Positions 9,979-21,590 are shown, numbered from the stretch's first letter. The stretch: 64,000 nucleotides of DNA from Stomorhina lunata (GCA_933228675.1 OW121740.1:1798001-1862000); one strand, 5' to 3'. Notes: a model not told the origin generated them from the sequence alone. Made by a program: numbers and translations.

Positions 9979-11014
9979 ACAAGTAAGAAAGCGCTATAGT
10001 CGGTCAAGCCGACCATACGATACCCTTCACCACTAAGGTCAAAAAGGTGTTATTTTTCCTGTGTAAGGAAAATATTTGCTAAATTTTGCCATCATACAAA
10101 CATTTTCTCAAAACGTATATATCGTTACTTTAATATAGAAAAGCCCTAACTAATATTTTTCTTACATTACAGGTGAGGGAAAATAAGCTAAATAAAATCT
10201 TAAGTTTTGAAGATACAGAAAATTTTTAAACGCAGTTTTTTACTAAATCCTCTGAAGGACTTAATGCCATAATAATGTTTTTTGAAATTTTTTATAAAAT
10301 TACTAAGATAAAGATTTAAAATGCAATTTGAATGAAGAACGACTTAGGGCCTTTCTGTATTAAAGTAACGATATTCACCTGTTTCCGTCATTTGGACTTA
10401 TATGAGAGCTAGGGTCAAATGTGGACCGATTATCTCGAAATTTGGCAAATTGATTACAGTCATTACGAAAATTATGTATGCAAAAAATAAACTCAAAATT
10501 TTCATTATCTTTAGATTTACGAGTGTTTTATAGTGTTTTTTGTCTCATTTAGTGCGTTTTTGAAGAAGAGTTTGTATGGGAGCTATGAATTTGGTACAGT
10601 GATTTAAGTTTACATAAGCAGTCAGTATCTGTTTTAAATTTCATGAAAAAATATTGATATTTGTTGTGGCCAATATAGCAATTCCGGGAAGTGGGACCTA
10701 TGGGAGGTACCATTAGTAATGGACCGATTTTGACGAATTTCAATAGCCATGGTCCCATTATCAAAAAATTATCTGTGCCAAATTTCATCAAATTATCTTT
10801 AGAATTGCGACCTGTAGTTTGATTACAAGGTTTACATGGGGGTCCAGCCAGCCAGACGGACGGACGGACGTACGGACATCGCTAAATCGACTCAAAAAGT
10901 GATTCTAAGTCTATTGGTATACTAAAAGGTGGGTCTAAGACAAATATTTCTAGGCGTTACAAACATCAGCACAAACTTAAATACCCTTTCCACCTATGGT
11001 GGTGAAGGGTATAA
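9979..11014 (+). repeat. Family A dispersed repeat, longest copy
   Basis: Starts ACAAGTAAGAAAGCGCTATA followed by a hairpin, GTCGGTCAAGCCGAC, then GATACCCTTCACC. It ends with a second hairpin formed by ACCCTTTCCACC and GGTGGTGAAGGGT. Near the right end is a CCAGCCAGCCAGACGGACGG tetranucleotide run. Six further copies or fragments occur in this window in both orientations. It has no coding potential of its own: an 80-codon antisense frame at 10549-10791 is repeat-derived and recurs in other copies. The structure, with hairpins at both ends and no target duplication seen, does not let me assign a superfamily. Confidence 0.85.
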
Positions 11015-11318
11015 TGATAAAAAGATCATATAAACCTTTTCAAATTCCAAAATTACGGTTTTTAAGTTTAAACAAACAATGTTGCTGTAAAAATGAGCGA
11101 TAGAGAGTTATGTAAATACATATTTATAAGCGTGTAGTTGTGTATGGCTATCAACAACTAGAAATGTAAATTTATATTTTTATTAATAACTTAAATTCAC
11201 TATCACTTTAGTGTTGCCAGAGTTTAAAAGGAATTGTAGTTACAAGTGCAAAGGTTTAGCAAGCATTTTAAATTTTAAGGTACATCTCTTTTAAGGTACA
11301 ATCACTTTTAATAATATT
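11015..11318. other. AT-rich spacer between two elements
   Basis: About 300 bases separating family A from the next element. No feature was recognised. Confidence 0.4.
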
Positions 11319-11999
11319 TGTGGCTCGGTGCAAAAAGGACAAATGTCAAAAAACTAGTTTTGAGAAAATTAGAAATTAAATTTTTATAAAATTTTTTCTT
11401 TTTACAGCTCAGCTAAATTCCAAGTTTCTCTCTCTCACAAAATTTGGATTAGACATGGTTGTGTTATGATCTAATAGAAGGCATGGTAAATAAAATCATT
11501 TCTTTGAAAAATTCAAACTTAAGAAATAAATATGACATTGGCCCTTTTTGCACTAACTCATTAATTACATTTGATATTTTTCTTTGCGACATTGGCCCTT
11601 CTTATTATACAAGGAAATATTGACTAAAAAACAATATTATTAGCAACTGTTTGTTATGTTACTACAAATATTATTGAATTTAGGGGATAATAAATATGTC
11701 ATATTTTATAACTTATAACGTGAAAAACTTGAAAATAAGTTATTGAATTGTCAAAATATGTATATAAAATTTGTTAGTGATAAAAGGCCAATGTCGACAT
11801 TTGGCCCCTTTTACCACTAACAATTGTAAATGAGTTTACAGTGAAATTGGCCCTTCAATTTCTTATGAAGCTGTTCTGGGATGAGCTAAAGATTAGGCTG
11901 TTGAAACAAAATAAAAGAGAGTAAAGGAGGAACCCCTAATGCAACGACAAACACTAAATTTCCGAAAATTGACATTGGCCCTTTAAGTACCAAGCCACA
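11319..11999. mobile_element. Miniature inverted-repeat element with TGTGGC ends and reiterated GACATTGGCCCTT motif
   Basis: Left end TGTGGCTCGGTGC, followed by AAAAAGGACAAATGTC. The right end, read inward on the other strand, is TGTGGCTTGGTAC followed by TTAAAGGGCCAATGTC. The end motif GACATTGGCCCTT(TTT) recurs inside at 11534, 11588, 11796 and, in a shortened form, 11844, with an inverted copy at 11782-11795. Internal copies at 11534 and 11796 extend through GCACTAAC or CCACTAAC, echoing the terminus. Such reiterated subterminal motifs are typical transposase-binding arrays in non-autonomous DNA transposons (general knowledge). There is no open frame, and no target duplication is visible. 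Confidence 0.75.
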
Positions 12000-12040
12000 G
12001 ATACACACTAAATCATAAATCTAAATCTAAATCATATAAT

Positions 12041-12962
12041 TAGAACCACTTAAATTTAAGGTTTAAGCAGGCGTTTCATCTGCAGCAAAAATTTTTGTAT
12101 CGTAGTAAAGATAATTTTCCTGATTGCAGGAACCTATAGCACCTTTACTAGAATTTTCCACGACTTTTTTTATTAAAAAAAAACAGAAAAAGGCAAAAAA
12201 AAAAAAAGAAAAATATTGCGTTTTATTAGTAAACATTGGTGAAAATGTGTAAAAAAAGTATTTTAAGCATCGGAAAGAGGCAAAATTGACGATTATCGTT
12301 CGGAAGGGCATTTTTACCGCGCTATTGCGCGAAGTCACAAAACTGTGATGAAATGTTTAAAAGACACTGGAAACTGTGGAAAACAGAGGAAGGATTCATG
12401 TCGCTTTAACGAATGAACCATGAGAAAAATCTTGAGAATTGCGTCAAATTTTGCACTAACTATACAGTTATTCAGGACCCGAGCAAGTGTTAAGGCAAGT
12501 GTTTCTTTCAACAATATCAAGGAGCCATTTATTTGCAAGCTGTGAGTATCTAAAATTAAAAAATATGAAGAAAAAGCCGTCTCTGAATGACGTACACAAA
12601 TTAACCCGATTACATTTTGCAAGAGATCATATGAGTTGGGCCGTTCGAAAAGAGGTCATATTAATAATTATTATTAATGCGTACTGTAGTTTTTACTGAT
12701 GAAAAGAAATTTAATTTTGATGGACCGGACGGCATAAGTATTATTTTCATCATACGAGAAAAGGGGAGGAAGTGTTTTTGAACCGTCATCACAGCAGAGA
12801 GAATGCAAGAGTTATGGTTGCGAAAGGTCGATTAATTCAAGCTATTAAGGACTCCTGGAATGATATTTCTTTGGATTATTAAAAATCACTTTATGATTCA
12901 ATAATTATTATACCAAATAAAAAAAAAACTCATTTTTAATTAAGATTAGTTAAGTGGTTCTA
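12041..12962 (+). mobile_element. Internally deleted Tc3-like (Tc1/mariner) element
   Basis: Terminal inverted repeats GAACCACTTAA (12043-12053) and TTAAGTGGTTC (12950-12960) are each flanked by a TA duplication (12041-12042 and 12961-12962), the Tc1/mariner target signature. On the + strand a broken transposase can be read: a helix-turn-helix-like stretch from about 12270, a KKPSLNDVHK...RLHFARDHMSW block near 12567-12640, and the first catalytic aspartate in TDEKKFNFDGPDG at about 12695-12733. From ENARVMV (about 12815) the frame jumps to AIKDSWNDIS, normally near the C-terminus. The block holding the other two catalytic residues is therefore deleted. Stops and frameshifts are many, so it is dead as an autonomous element. 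Confidence 0.88.
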
Positions 12963-13000
12963 ACCATAACTGTAATTTGTTTTTTTTTAACTTTTTTGAA

Positions 13001-13078
13001 AAAGGTAATTTTTACACTATTGCAGTGAAATCTAGTGATAATGCTGTTAATTACTGCAATCGTAGCAAAATTACCTTT
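13001..13078. repeat. Short inverted-repeat hairpin
   Basis: AAAGGTAATTTT...TTGCAGT on the left pairs with ACTGCAA...AAAATTACCTTT on the right, arms about 26 bases around a 26-base centre. It lies 40 bases right of the Tc3-like element. It could be a very small inverted-repeat element, or a chance hairpin. Confidence 0.45.
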
Positions 13079-14009
13079 GCTACGACTGTACTACAATCTT
13101 ATTTGTGCACAAAACGCTTAGATTTAGAGTTTATATTAGTCGTTATTTTGTTAGCAAAAATAAAAAGCAATCATATTAACTATTATTCGTTATACTTTTA
13201 TGTTACAATTAGGATGCGTGTACGTACGTACCTACTAATTGAAATTTTATATTTTTTTTTTTGTTAGTTTTATAATTATTGTGTATCATAATATTTGACA
13301 ATCTTTTAAAATCAATCTCTTATTCTCTAGTTAGAAAAAGTTAAATTTCTTTATATAGAATATGGTAAAATACTAGTAAAGCTCATTAATGTTCATTGGT
13401 TTATCGATAAACATTAGAAGTCTATATTTTAAGAAATTTTCTGAAAGTCAACCTATTTAAACTAGTACAACATTGACCTTCTTACTTTTTAATTAACCTT
13501 AAATAAAATTAATTTCGTTATACGTTCATATATATTTTTTTATATTTAAAATTACTAAAAATCCAAAAACTCAAACAAACTATGGGCAATTGAACGAACT
13601 CAAAGCTACTGGCACTTGAAAAATGCTCTCCTCCTATATAAAGAAAATTACATTGTATGAACGTCATTGTTTAAACACGCTCAATTGACTTTGGATTTTA
13701 ATAAAAGTGCAATTTCCCGCATAAACTATTTCAATTTTCTTAGATACTTGAATGGTAAGTGGTAACACTTTTCATCCATCATATGAATACTACCAATATC
13801 AGAACAATATGTATATTCTGCTATTTTCAAACGTTTTTTTTTACTCTGATGATGATGAAGAAAAAGACGATTATGAAGATTAAAAATACACACATTTGCA
13901 AACATATACATATGTAGATACTCATAAACAAAATATGCATAAACACCAGGAGCAAAACTAGCAAGAGCAGTAACAAGAGCATATTCTCGTATTGTATACA
14001 TTTCGTTGC
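13079..14009. other. AT-rich non-coding stretch
   Basis: Frames at 12977, 13726 and 13827 are leucine/isoleucine/phenylalanine-rich chance translations. No repeat shared with the rest of the window was noticed. Confidence 0.4.
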
Positions 14010-14190
14010 CACTAGTGTCAGTCAGTAGTGGTTTTTTATAGCAGTCATTCAGTCAGTAAACCATTTCTTCATTCACTCATACATTCAGACAGTCAGTGTG
14101 TCTGTTAGTCAGTCATGTTGTGTTCGTCACTTACTCATTCATTCATTCACTCACTCACTCACTCAGTTATTCCGTCAGTTGTGAGTAGAC
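14010..14190 (+). repeat. CATT/CACT and CAGT-rich microsatellite
   Basis: Imperfect tetranucleotide repeats: multiple CAGTCAGT between 14017 and 14115, then CATTCATTCACTCACTCACT at about 14136-14165. CAGT-rich sequence contains many matches to the TCAGT initiator core, so it could mark dispersed transcription starts for the leader-like sequence at 14840, but simple-repeat origin explains it equally well. Confidence 0.7.
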
Positions 14191-14839
14191 CGTTATACCA
14201 CGTTCAGAATGTTTTGTTTAATATGACGTTGACGTTCATGGTTTGAAATTATTTTAACCTAGTTTTTCCTTTTTCCATTTTTGCTCTCCACTAGTGGTTT
14301 ATTTTCATAGTTGTACGAGTATTCATTCCTTCTTTAAATTTTCATTTATATTCGTAAACTGGTAACTGGTTTGGCTGCCAACAAATAATGAAAAGGGTGT
14401 TAACACGAACTTTTAATTACGCTGAACCGAATAAAATAAAAAAAAAACAAAAGATGAATATATAAATACATACATACATAGATAGATGTACTTTTACACT
14501 CACACTACTAAACCGCTTAAATATTTAGTTAAGAATGGATAAAATGCAAAAGCTAATAAATGCGTAAAATTAAATGTTAAATATGCATGAATAAATTAAA
14601 TTCCAATTACAACTAATCTAATGATAATGAATTTTTTTCGTTTGCAAAATAAATTCCTAAAATTTAATCAAGCATTAAATATAATGTTAAATATTTGCAT
14701 ATTGTTTTTTATATATTTTTTGCTTTTTAATAAATTTTAAATTGAAATCTAAATATTATATGAAGAATAAAAATAAAAATTTATACTGTAATTGAATTAC
14801 TTTATGCTTAAATGCATATGTTCCATAAAATTAAATTAA
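14191..14839. other. AT-rich non-coding stretch
   Basis: Contains an ACATACATACATAGATAGAT run at about 14469-14487. Otherwise no feature is seen between the microsatellite and the leader-like stretch. Confidence 0.4.
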
Positions 14840-15136
14840 AATTTTAGTTTGAGTGAGTGAAAGAAAGCAAAAAAATGTTAAACAAACTGAAATAAATGAA
14901 AAGAAAAAAGAAATCAAAACTATAATTCTTAACAAGCCACCAACCAACAGCAACAAGGTAAAAATAAATAAAATATGTATATGTATGTACACAACAACAT
15001 TAATAAAAAGTAATATTCGTCTGCAAACAACAACCTGCCAACCAACACCCTTTTAAAAATACAACAACACCGCGGTCCTTAACAACCACTACATACCGAA
15101 ACAACCACAACAACAATCAACTCAAATTCCAATATT
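14840..15136 (+). other. Leader-like exon ending in a GTAAGTATT donor
   Basis: A-rich sequence with CCAACCAACAGCAACAAGG, CTGCCAACCAACACC and ACAACCACAACAACAATC has the CAA/ACC-rich composition of fly 5' untranslated leaders. It ends CAATATT with GTAAGTATT at 15137, a near-perfect splice donor. A second, weaker donor (AACAAGGTAAAA) is at about 14957. The 67-codon frame at 14853 is lysine/asparagine-rich and not convincing. The left boundary is arbitrary. Pyrimidine-rich sequence downstream fits an intron start. Confidence 0.35.
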
Positions 15137-15702
15137 GTAAGTATTCAAACAGCCTTTTTTTTCCTTTTCTCCCTTTTCTTTTTCCGGCCAACATTCTTTT
15201 CATTTTGTATTTTATTGTTTCGCCCACGTTATTTTTTCTTTGTTTAATTTTGTGTTTTATTAAATTTATGTATTTTTGCCGGTTTTTGCAAAAAAAAAAA
15301 AATATTTAAAAAGCGAAATAATTGACATGCGTTTTTAAAAATCTCCACCGCAAACCAATTTATTCAATTACTCAACCATCATCGATTTCACTAAACGAAA
15401 CCACAAACCAAACTGGCCGCATTTATATTGACTTATTAATTTAATATTTATTTAATTAATTGTAAAGGACTTTAGTTTCATTTGATTTCAGCATTTTCTT
15501 AACACCTATAGTTTTAGATAATGTTAGATTGTAAGACAGGATTCCAATTAAACGATTATACTTAATATCAAGCAATATCAGTTTCTTGAAAAAAAATATT
15601 AAATAAAATTAAAAAAAAAAATTTTTAAACATACAAATTTTTAATTGTCGGAAGTGTCGAAGTTGTACTTGTTTACAACATGGCTATATTTATTATTAGA
15701 TT
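15137..15702. other. AT-rich, possibly intronic
   Basis: Begins with the donor-like GTAAGTATT and a T/C-rich tract. No other feature before the family A copy. Confidence 0.35.
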
Positions 15703-16487
15703 TTATACCCTTCACCACCATAGGTGAATGGGGTATTAGAGTTTGTGCTAGTGTATGTAACGCATAGAAATATTGGTCTTAGATCCACCTTTGAGTATAC
15801 CAATAGACTAGAATTACTCCTGAGTCGATTTAACGTACTAGTCCGGCCGTCTGTAAATCTGGCTGGCTGGCTGGACCCATGTAAACCTTGTAATCAAAGT
15901 ACAGGTCTTAATTCTAAAGATAATTTAAAGAAATTTGCTATAGATAGTTTTTTATAGTGAGACCATGGCTATTGAAATTTGTCAAAATCAATACATTATT
16001 TATGGTATCTCCAATAGGTCCCATTTTCCGACATTGATATTTTTCCACAAATATCAATATATTTCATGAAATTTAAAACAGATACTACTTATGTAAACCA
16101 TAATTACTGTACCAAATTTCTGTACCACATTTGACCATAGCTCCCATACAAACTCTTCTGTCAAAAAGCACTAAATAAGACAAAAAACACAAAACGCTCG
16201 TAAATCTGAAGATAATGACAATTTTAAGATTATTCTTTGCATACAAGATTTTTGTAAAAACTGCAATCAATTTGCCAAAGTCGAGATAATCGGTCCACAT
16301 TTGACCCTCTTATATAAGTGTAAATGACGGAAACAGCTTATATCGATAGGTCTAGAAAAAATGTTCGTATGATGAAAAAATTTAGCAAATATTTGTCTTT
16401 ATACACAAAAAAGAATACCTTTGACCCTTAGTTGTAAAGGGTATCGTATGGTCGGGCTTGACCGACTATAGAACTTTCTTACTTGTT
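15703..16487 (-). repeat. Family A dispersed repeat, inverted copy
   Basis: Reads in the opposite direction to the copy at 9979. It opens with TATACCCTTCACCACCATAGG, split over the GGTGG hairpin, passes through GGCTGGCTGGCTGGACCCAT, GACCATGGCTATTGAAATTTG, CATAGCTCCCATACAAAC and AAAACGCTCGTAAATCTGAAG, and ends GGTCGGGCTTGACCGAC then CTTTCTTACTTGTTTT. It is about 785 bases long, shorter than copy 1 by internal deletions. The small open frames in it (15724, 16085) are repeat-derived. Confidence 0.85.
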
Positions 16488-16582
16488 TTAGAATATATTT
16501 GAATCAATACTATCTTTTTTATTTATTTCCACAAAAATTAATGTTAAACTTTCTTTAAAAAATTAAACTTATTTATAAAGGT

Positions 16583-16745
16583 GGAAAGGGTCGGTTTATA
16601 TTTGACCATAGCTCCCATACAAACCATTCCGTCAAAAGTCAAAAACTGGGTCAAAAAGAACAAAAATGCTTCAGAATCTGAAGATAATGACAATTTAAAC
16701 TTTATTTGTTACACCCAACATTTTTGTATAAACTGTAGAGGAAAT
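16583..16745 (-). repeat. Family A dispersed repeat, internal fragment
   Basis: Contains TATATTTGACCATAGCTCCC, AATCTGAAGATAATGACAAT and ACATTTTTGTATAAACTG, matching the middle of the copy just to the left. It is a second, truncated insertion in the same orientation, about 100 bases downstream of the first. Confidence 0.7.
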
Positions 16746-19700
16746 ATGATTTTTTAACTAAGTTAAAAAATCCAAGTTCGTAAACAAATGTATCTTTCAG
16801 AAATACTAATTATTTTTTTAATATGAGCAGTCATTTTGGAAATAATTTTTTTGTTTGCAAAAAAAATGTTTTTTTTTTTGAAAAATCACAAAAATTTCCA
16901 TATTCAAAAATAATTGTTTTTAATAACAAAAAAATAAACTTTTCGCTTAGTTCCAGAAAATAAACAGTTTTTGAGTCACTCGAATATTTATTGCGCAACC
17001 TAATTAATTTTTTAAATAACGCTATATCTCGAAAATTAGAGCTAACCTAAAAAAACGTACTCGAGTTATTTTAACCCACTAGGTTTCCCTTTTGTGGGAT
17101 TTTTCAACTAGCACAGTGTTTCTAATTCAAGAGGGTCTTATGTATTTTTCTTTTACTATAATCGTATTAAATTTTGTGTGTAAGAGTCATATAATTAACT
17201 TAATTACATTTGTATTTATTATATGAATTTATAGCCAACCCATAATAATAATAATAATTCTAAAAACATATTTTCGTTGCTCATTTATGGGTTTAAGCTT
17301 ATTAAGCTTCGGTGTTTAGACGTTGGTATATTAGAAGAGTTCAAAACTGACTAAAAGAATAAATTTTAAAACAATTTAAAGCAAAATAAGAAAATCAAAA
17401 TATTACACGTTTTCCTAATTTTAAAATACAAACACATATTTTTATGGGAGTTTTTGGTGGTTTTAACATATTAGAAATAAATATTACTCATACCACCCGT
17501 TGGCAAAACAATTAGTTATTATTTTTGGCTTAAACATGCAGAGATATTTAATAATGTGTTAAATTGTGTTAATAATTAACTTATATTTTGTGGAAATTAG
17601 AAAAAAATCACTTCAATTGGTTTTTATGAATGGCTCTAATATTTTTACAAAGAGTAGTACTTACATATGCTGCCATTATCATTAGCCAAGAACTGTAGAC
17701 TTTTTTTCTTTCTTGTCTCTCTTTTTAATCTCATTTAAGAGCTTAAAGTAGCTTTAGGAAATAGTGGGGCAACTAGTATGTAGCTGTAGCAATAAATGTT
17801 AGTGTTTCTACCAAAGCAATGTTGTCCTAAGAACAATTCTCTATTATGTTAGTGACATTATTTTGTGAAATTTATTAACTTGCTTTAAATGTTGCGATGA
17901 AAACTTGTTGAAAGTAAACGACAAAATAGTTAGTTAAGATGATTTATATTAATTTCACTAAAATGTAAAGGACAATACTTACGGTTTAATTTAGTATATT
18001 TTTTTGTATTATTTAGTATATTTTAAGGCTTTGCCTTTTTTATATTAATAAATGTTTATAAGTTTCTTGAATTTTAGAGCGTATGATTAATACATATTTG
18101 TAGAAGGGCCACTTGAGTATATGAGTCATTTTAAGGTGTAAATTATTATACTTTTTAAAATCGCAGATGGAAAGGTTATAAGAATTTGGTGTACGGAACA
18201 TTTAAGAATCACTTCGTCAGTCCGTTCGTGAATGTATGTTCATTTGAAGCTTGTAATAAGGGTATAGGTAAGCAGTGTATAAATAAATTGATAGAAATTG
18301 ACACAGATACTAGAAACATTGATATTGAAATTGGTCAGAATCGGTCAACTATTTCGCGTACTATCATCGTATGCTGACAAATTTTGAATAGATACTAAAA
18401 TTTTGCGTAAGTATTAAGAAACTATAAACATTTTTCTTTATTATCAGTCATGTATGGTGACAAAATATAGTAGAAATATCTATATAATTTAAAAAATCAT
18501 AAAAACTTGTTAATAACTGTCAACATTTCACTATAATTATTTCTTAATGATTAATTATATTTTTGACTTCTGGAGCCTGTGATAAATTCTAAATTTGTTA
18601 AGAGGCCCAATAAAGATTTCGAATAAAATATTCCTACTAAATTTCAATTAATTTTATTACCACGAATATAAATACTAATTTTTCCGAATTTACCAACAAT
18701 GTTATTTCACTTTTTTGATATGTATATTTTTATGACAAAAGTTTAAATCATCATTTGAATATTTTAACTTTTTTTATTCTGAATTCTCAAGAATAAAAAA
18801 TTATAATTGAAGTTTAGAAATTTTATTTTATTATTTCAGCGAACAAAAATAAACATGTCACATTGTAAAATTTTTACTCATTCAAAGTTAAACTTTAATT
18901 TTGACAAAGTACTCGACAAATTTGTAGGTACGAGTAATATTTTAAGAACATTTTTACTTACATATGTCTATAATATGAATATGTACGAGAAATTTACATT
19001 GGGTAAAGTAATGTTTAAACATGCACGTATGTATGTATGACTGTGTGTCAGTATTTTGTATACGAGTAAACAAAATAACAAAAAAAGTAACAGTCAAAGT
19101 AAAAACAACAACAAAATAGCAATAACGAAAAAAATGTACTCTATAAATTTAACCCTTGGGTGTAAGTCGTAATAAAAAAGTATGAGGTAATAAACAATAA
19201 TGGCAACAATGTCTATAGAAAAACCACAGAAAATAAAATACAAAAAAATAATTTGCAAAAAAGGGACGTAGAAGACCAAGAAAAGCAAAGCGTGTAAAAA
19301 CACATTTGCATGCCAAAACCATAACTGACATGACAATAATAACAAACACACAATACAAAAGGGAGCTTTATATTTACATATAAATAAAATACATATACAT
19401 ACACACGTATATAAATACAAACGCATACATTCATATATACAAAGGAACTATGTATATTAAAAATACACATTAGGAATACAAGTACAAATTTACTACCAGT
19501 CGCAAGAATTAATGGTAAATAAATAACAACATATTCATACATATACACAGAGAAAATCTAAAAAATTCTCTACCATCAACCGCAACCAAATTGGTTAAAG
19601 GAAACCACAAACAAAAGTAATTTTCTTACTTTTATAATGTAATAAAATAAAGCTGAAATTAATATTTTATTGCTTACATTTCTTAAAGTGTAGGAAACAC

Positions 19701-20022
19701 TTTACATCACATAAACATGCAAACATACATTTTACGTGTAAATATTTATGTAGATATTGTATGTAAATGTAAATGCTATAAAATATAATGCACACAATAT
19801 CTGACTGTGTACGAGTATTGAAACAATCACGTTTACGTGTATTTAATCCAAATGTATGTCAGTGTATCACATGTATTAATGTAAGTTTTTTACAGATTTA
19901 CTAGGGTATTCAATTAGCTAGTCACGCTTGAAACCTAATCGGCTAGTCAAATTAAAATTTATATGAAAGCTATGTGTGATTTTATTACAAAACTTAGTAT
20001 CTCTGGTGATTGATAATATTTC
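16746..20022. other. AT-rich non-coding stretch
   Basis: More than 3 kb with poly-A/T tracts and TACATA microsatellite-like runs (about 19390-19440). Frames at 18186, 18807, 19094 and 19213 were inspected; the last two are hydrophobic translations of ACA/TA-rich sequence. A short run, 18186-18360, shows faint family A-like words (GTCAGTCCGTTCGT, GAAATTGGTCAGAATCGGTC) and may be an eroded copy. Nothing else is supported. Confidence 0.35.
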
Positions 20023-20331
20023 TGTGGCAAAAAGGAAAAAGTGCTTAAGTAGATTTAACCAAAAAATTTGTTAAGGGCAGCTTTGAAATTTTCTTATTCA
20101 AAAGTACCCATGGGAAAAATTTATATTATTTTGCAGGAACTGATAGCATTATTGCTTTTTGCTCTTTTTTTAATGTGTAATATCATTCGCAATAATAGTT
20201 TACAAATTAAAAGCTATTTTCCAAATAACAGTTTTTTCACAACTTGATTGGCCTCATTTACTTTATAATTTGAAATTGCTTTCCCGCAAAAGCAAAAAAT
20301 CCGACTTAAGCACTTTTTCCTTATTGCCACA
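20023..20331. mobile_element. Miniature inverted-repeat element, TGTGGCAA type, copy 1
   Basis: Left end TGTGGCAAAAAGGAAAAAGT then GCTTAAGTAGATT. The right end on the other strand is TGTGGCAATAAGGAAAAAGT then GCTTAAGTCGGATT. Terminal repeats span about 33 bases with few mismatches. The element is 309 bases and has no open frame of its own. The same termini occur at 33514-34130. No clear target duplication is visible: flanks are TTTC on the left and GAAT on the right. Confidence 0.75.
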
Positions 20332-21040
20332 GAATTACAAACTACCCGTTGCTGAATTTAAACTACAAATTACTTTCAATTCATGCCATTCCTTGTCATT
20401 TATTTGGTTTCCAGGAATGGGCATACATACATATGTTTACCCGAATTATCGTAAAATGCGAATCGATATTTTTAAACATACTTATTAATTTTTTATCACT
20501 TATCAAATGGGGTTGAGGTTATTTGGTGGAAAAAATTTGGGGACCGCGGCTTTGCGGAAATGTATAGGGTATAACGAAGCAATAGCTTGTGAGAACCACT
20601 AGCACATACATACATATATATGATTTGGTCTTAAATTTCATAAAATAAAAAAAAACTTATTATTCATAAACAGGGATCGAAAATAATAATTATTCTTGAA
20701 TTTTGAAAGAAAAAACAATCATAAGGAAATATCGGAGAGCTAATTCGAAAACATTTCAGAAATTTAATGCTTTTTAAATTTTTTATTTTTTTTCAGAAAT
20801 AATTTTTGCCAAATATATCTTTAAAATTTTTTTTTTTTTACAAAAATATTTGTCAAAATCTTATTTTTATACTTTTTGGCAAGAATAACCCCTATATTCT
20901 AATTTTGTTTTTTGTTCTGTCAAAAATATTTGTCAAATGAGAAATACAAAAATAACAAAATCAATAGAGATTTAAAGATAATTAAATTTTAAATAATATA
21001 TCGTCATGTGAAATGGAAAATGACAAAAATATCGTCATAT
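20332..21040. other. AT-rich non-coding stretch
   Basis: Contains a small G+C-rich hairpin, CCGCGGCTTTGCGG, at about 20543-20556, and T-rich tracts around 20760-20880. No element boundaries could be fixed. Confidence 0.35.
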
Positions 21041-21590
21041 GAGGGTATTATAAGTTTGTGCTGATGTATGTAACGCATAGAAATATTTGTCTTAGACCCA
21101 CCTTTAATTATTCCAATAGGCTTAGAATCACTTTCTGAGTCGATTTAGCAATGTCCGTCCGTCCGTCTGGCTGGCTGGACCCCCAAAAGATAATTTGATG
21201 AAATTTGGCACAGATCATTTTTTCAATAGTGGGACCATGGCTAGTGAAATTCGTCAAAATCGGTGCAATATGTATGGGAACTCCCATAGGTCCCACTTCC
21301 CGGAATTAATATATGGCCACAAATCTCTTCTGTCAAAACGCACTAATTGAGACAAAAATCACTAAAACGCTCGTAAGAAAGTGCTATACAAACATTCATA
21401 CAAACATTTTCTCAAAATTTATGTATTTAAGCTGTTTCCGTCATTTAGACTTATATGAGAGCTAGGGTTAAATGTGGACCGATTATTTCGAAATTTGCCA
21501 AATTTATTACAGTTGCTACAAAAATTATGTGTGCAAAAAATAAACTTGAAATTCTTATTATCTTTAGATATACGAGCGTTTTAGTGATAA
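21041..21590. repeat. Family A repeat, head-to-head chimeric copy
   Basis: The left part (21041 to about 21375) reads in the inverted orientation: GAGGGTATTATAAGTTTGTG, GTCCGTCCGTCCGTCTGGCT, GGGACCATGGCTAGTGAAAT, AAAACGCTCGTAA. At the shared GTAA it switches to the forward orientation, GTAAGAAAGTGCTATA, CATACAAACATTTTCTCAAA, GTTTCCGTCATTTAGACTTA, GTGGACCGATTATTTCGAAA, up to TACGAGCGTTTTAGTGA. Two copies have thus been joined head to head with loss of their outer parts, at a 4-base overlap. Confidence 0.8.

Noticed and set aside
10549..10791. 80-codon antisense frame (also similar short frames at 15724, 16085 and 21108)
   Set aside because: They lie inside family A copies, are related to each other through the repeat, and are not maintained intact between copies.
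12977..13267. 96-codon frame downstream of the Tc3-like element
   Set aside because: It begins in a T-run, runs through the small hairpin and has no recognisable family features.
19094..19548. Three overlapping hydrophobic antisense frames resembling membrane proteins
   Set aside because: The + strand is ACA/TA-rich simple sequence, whose complement gives F, C, V, Y and L codons by composition alone.
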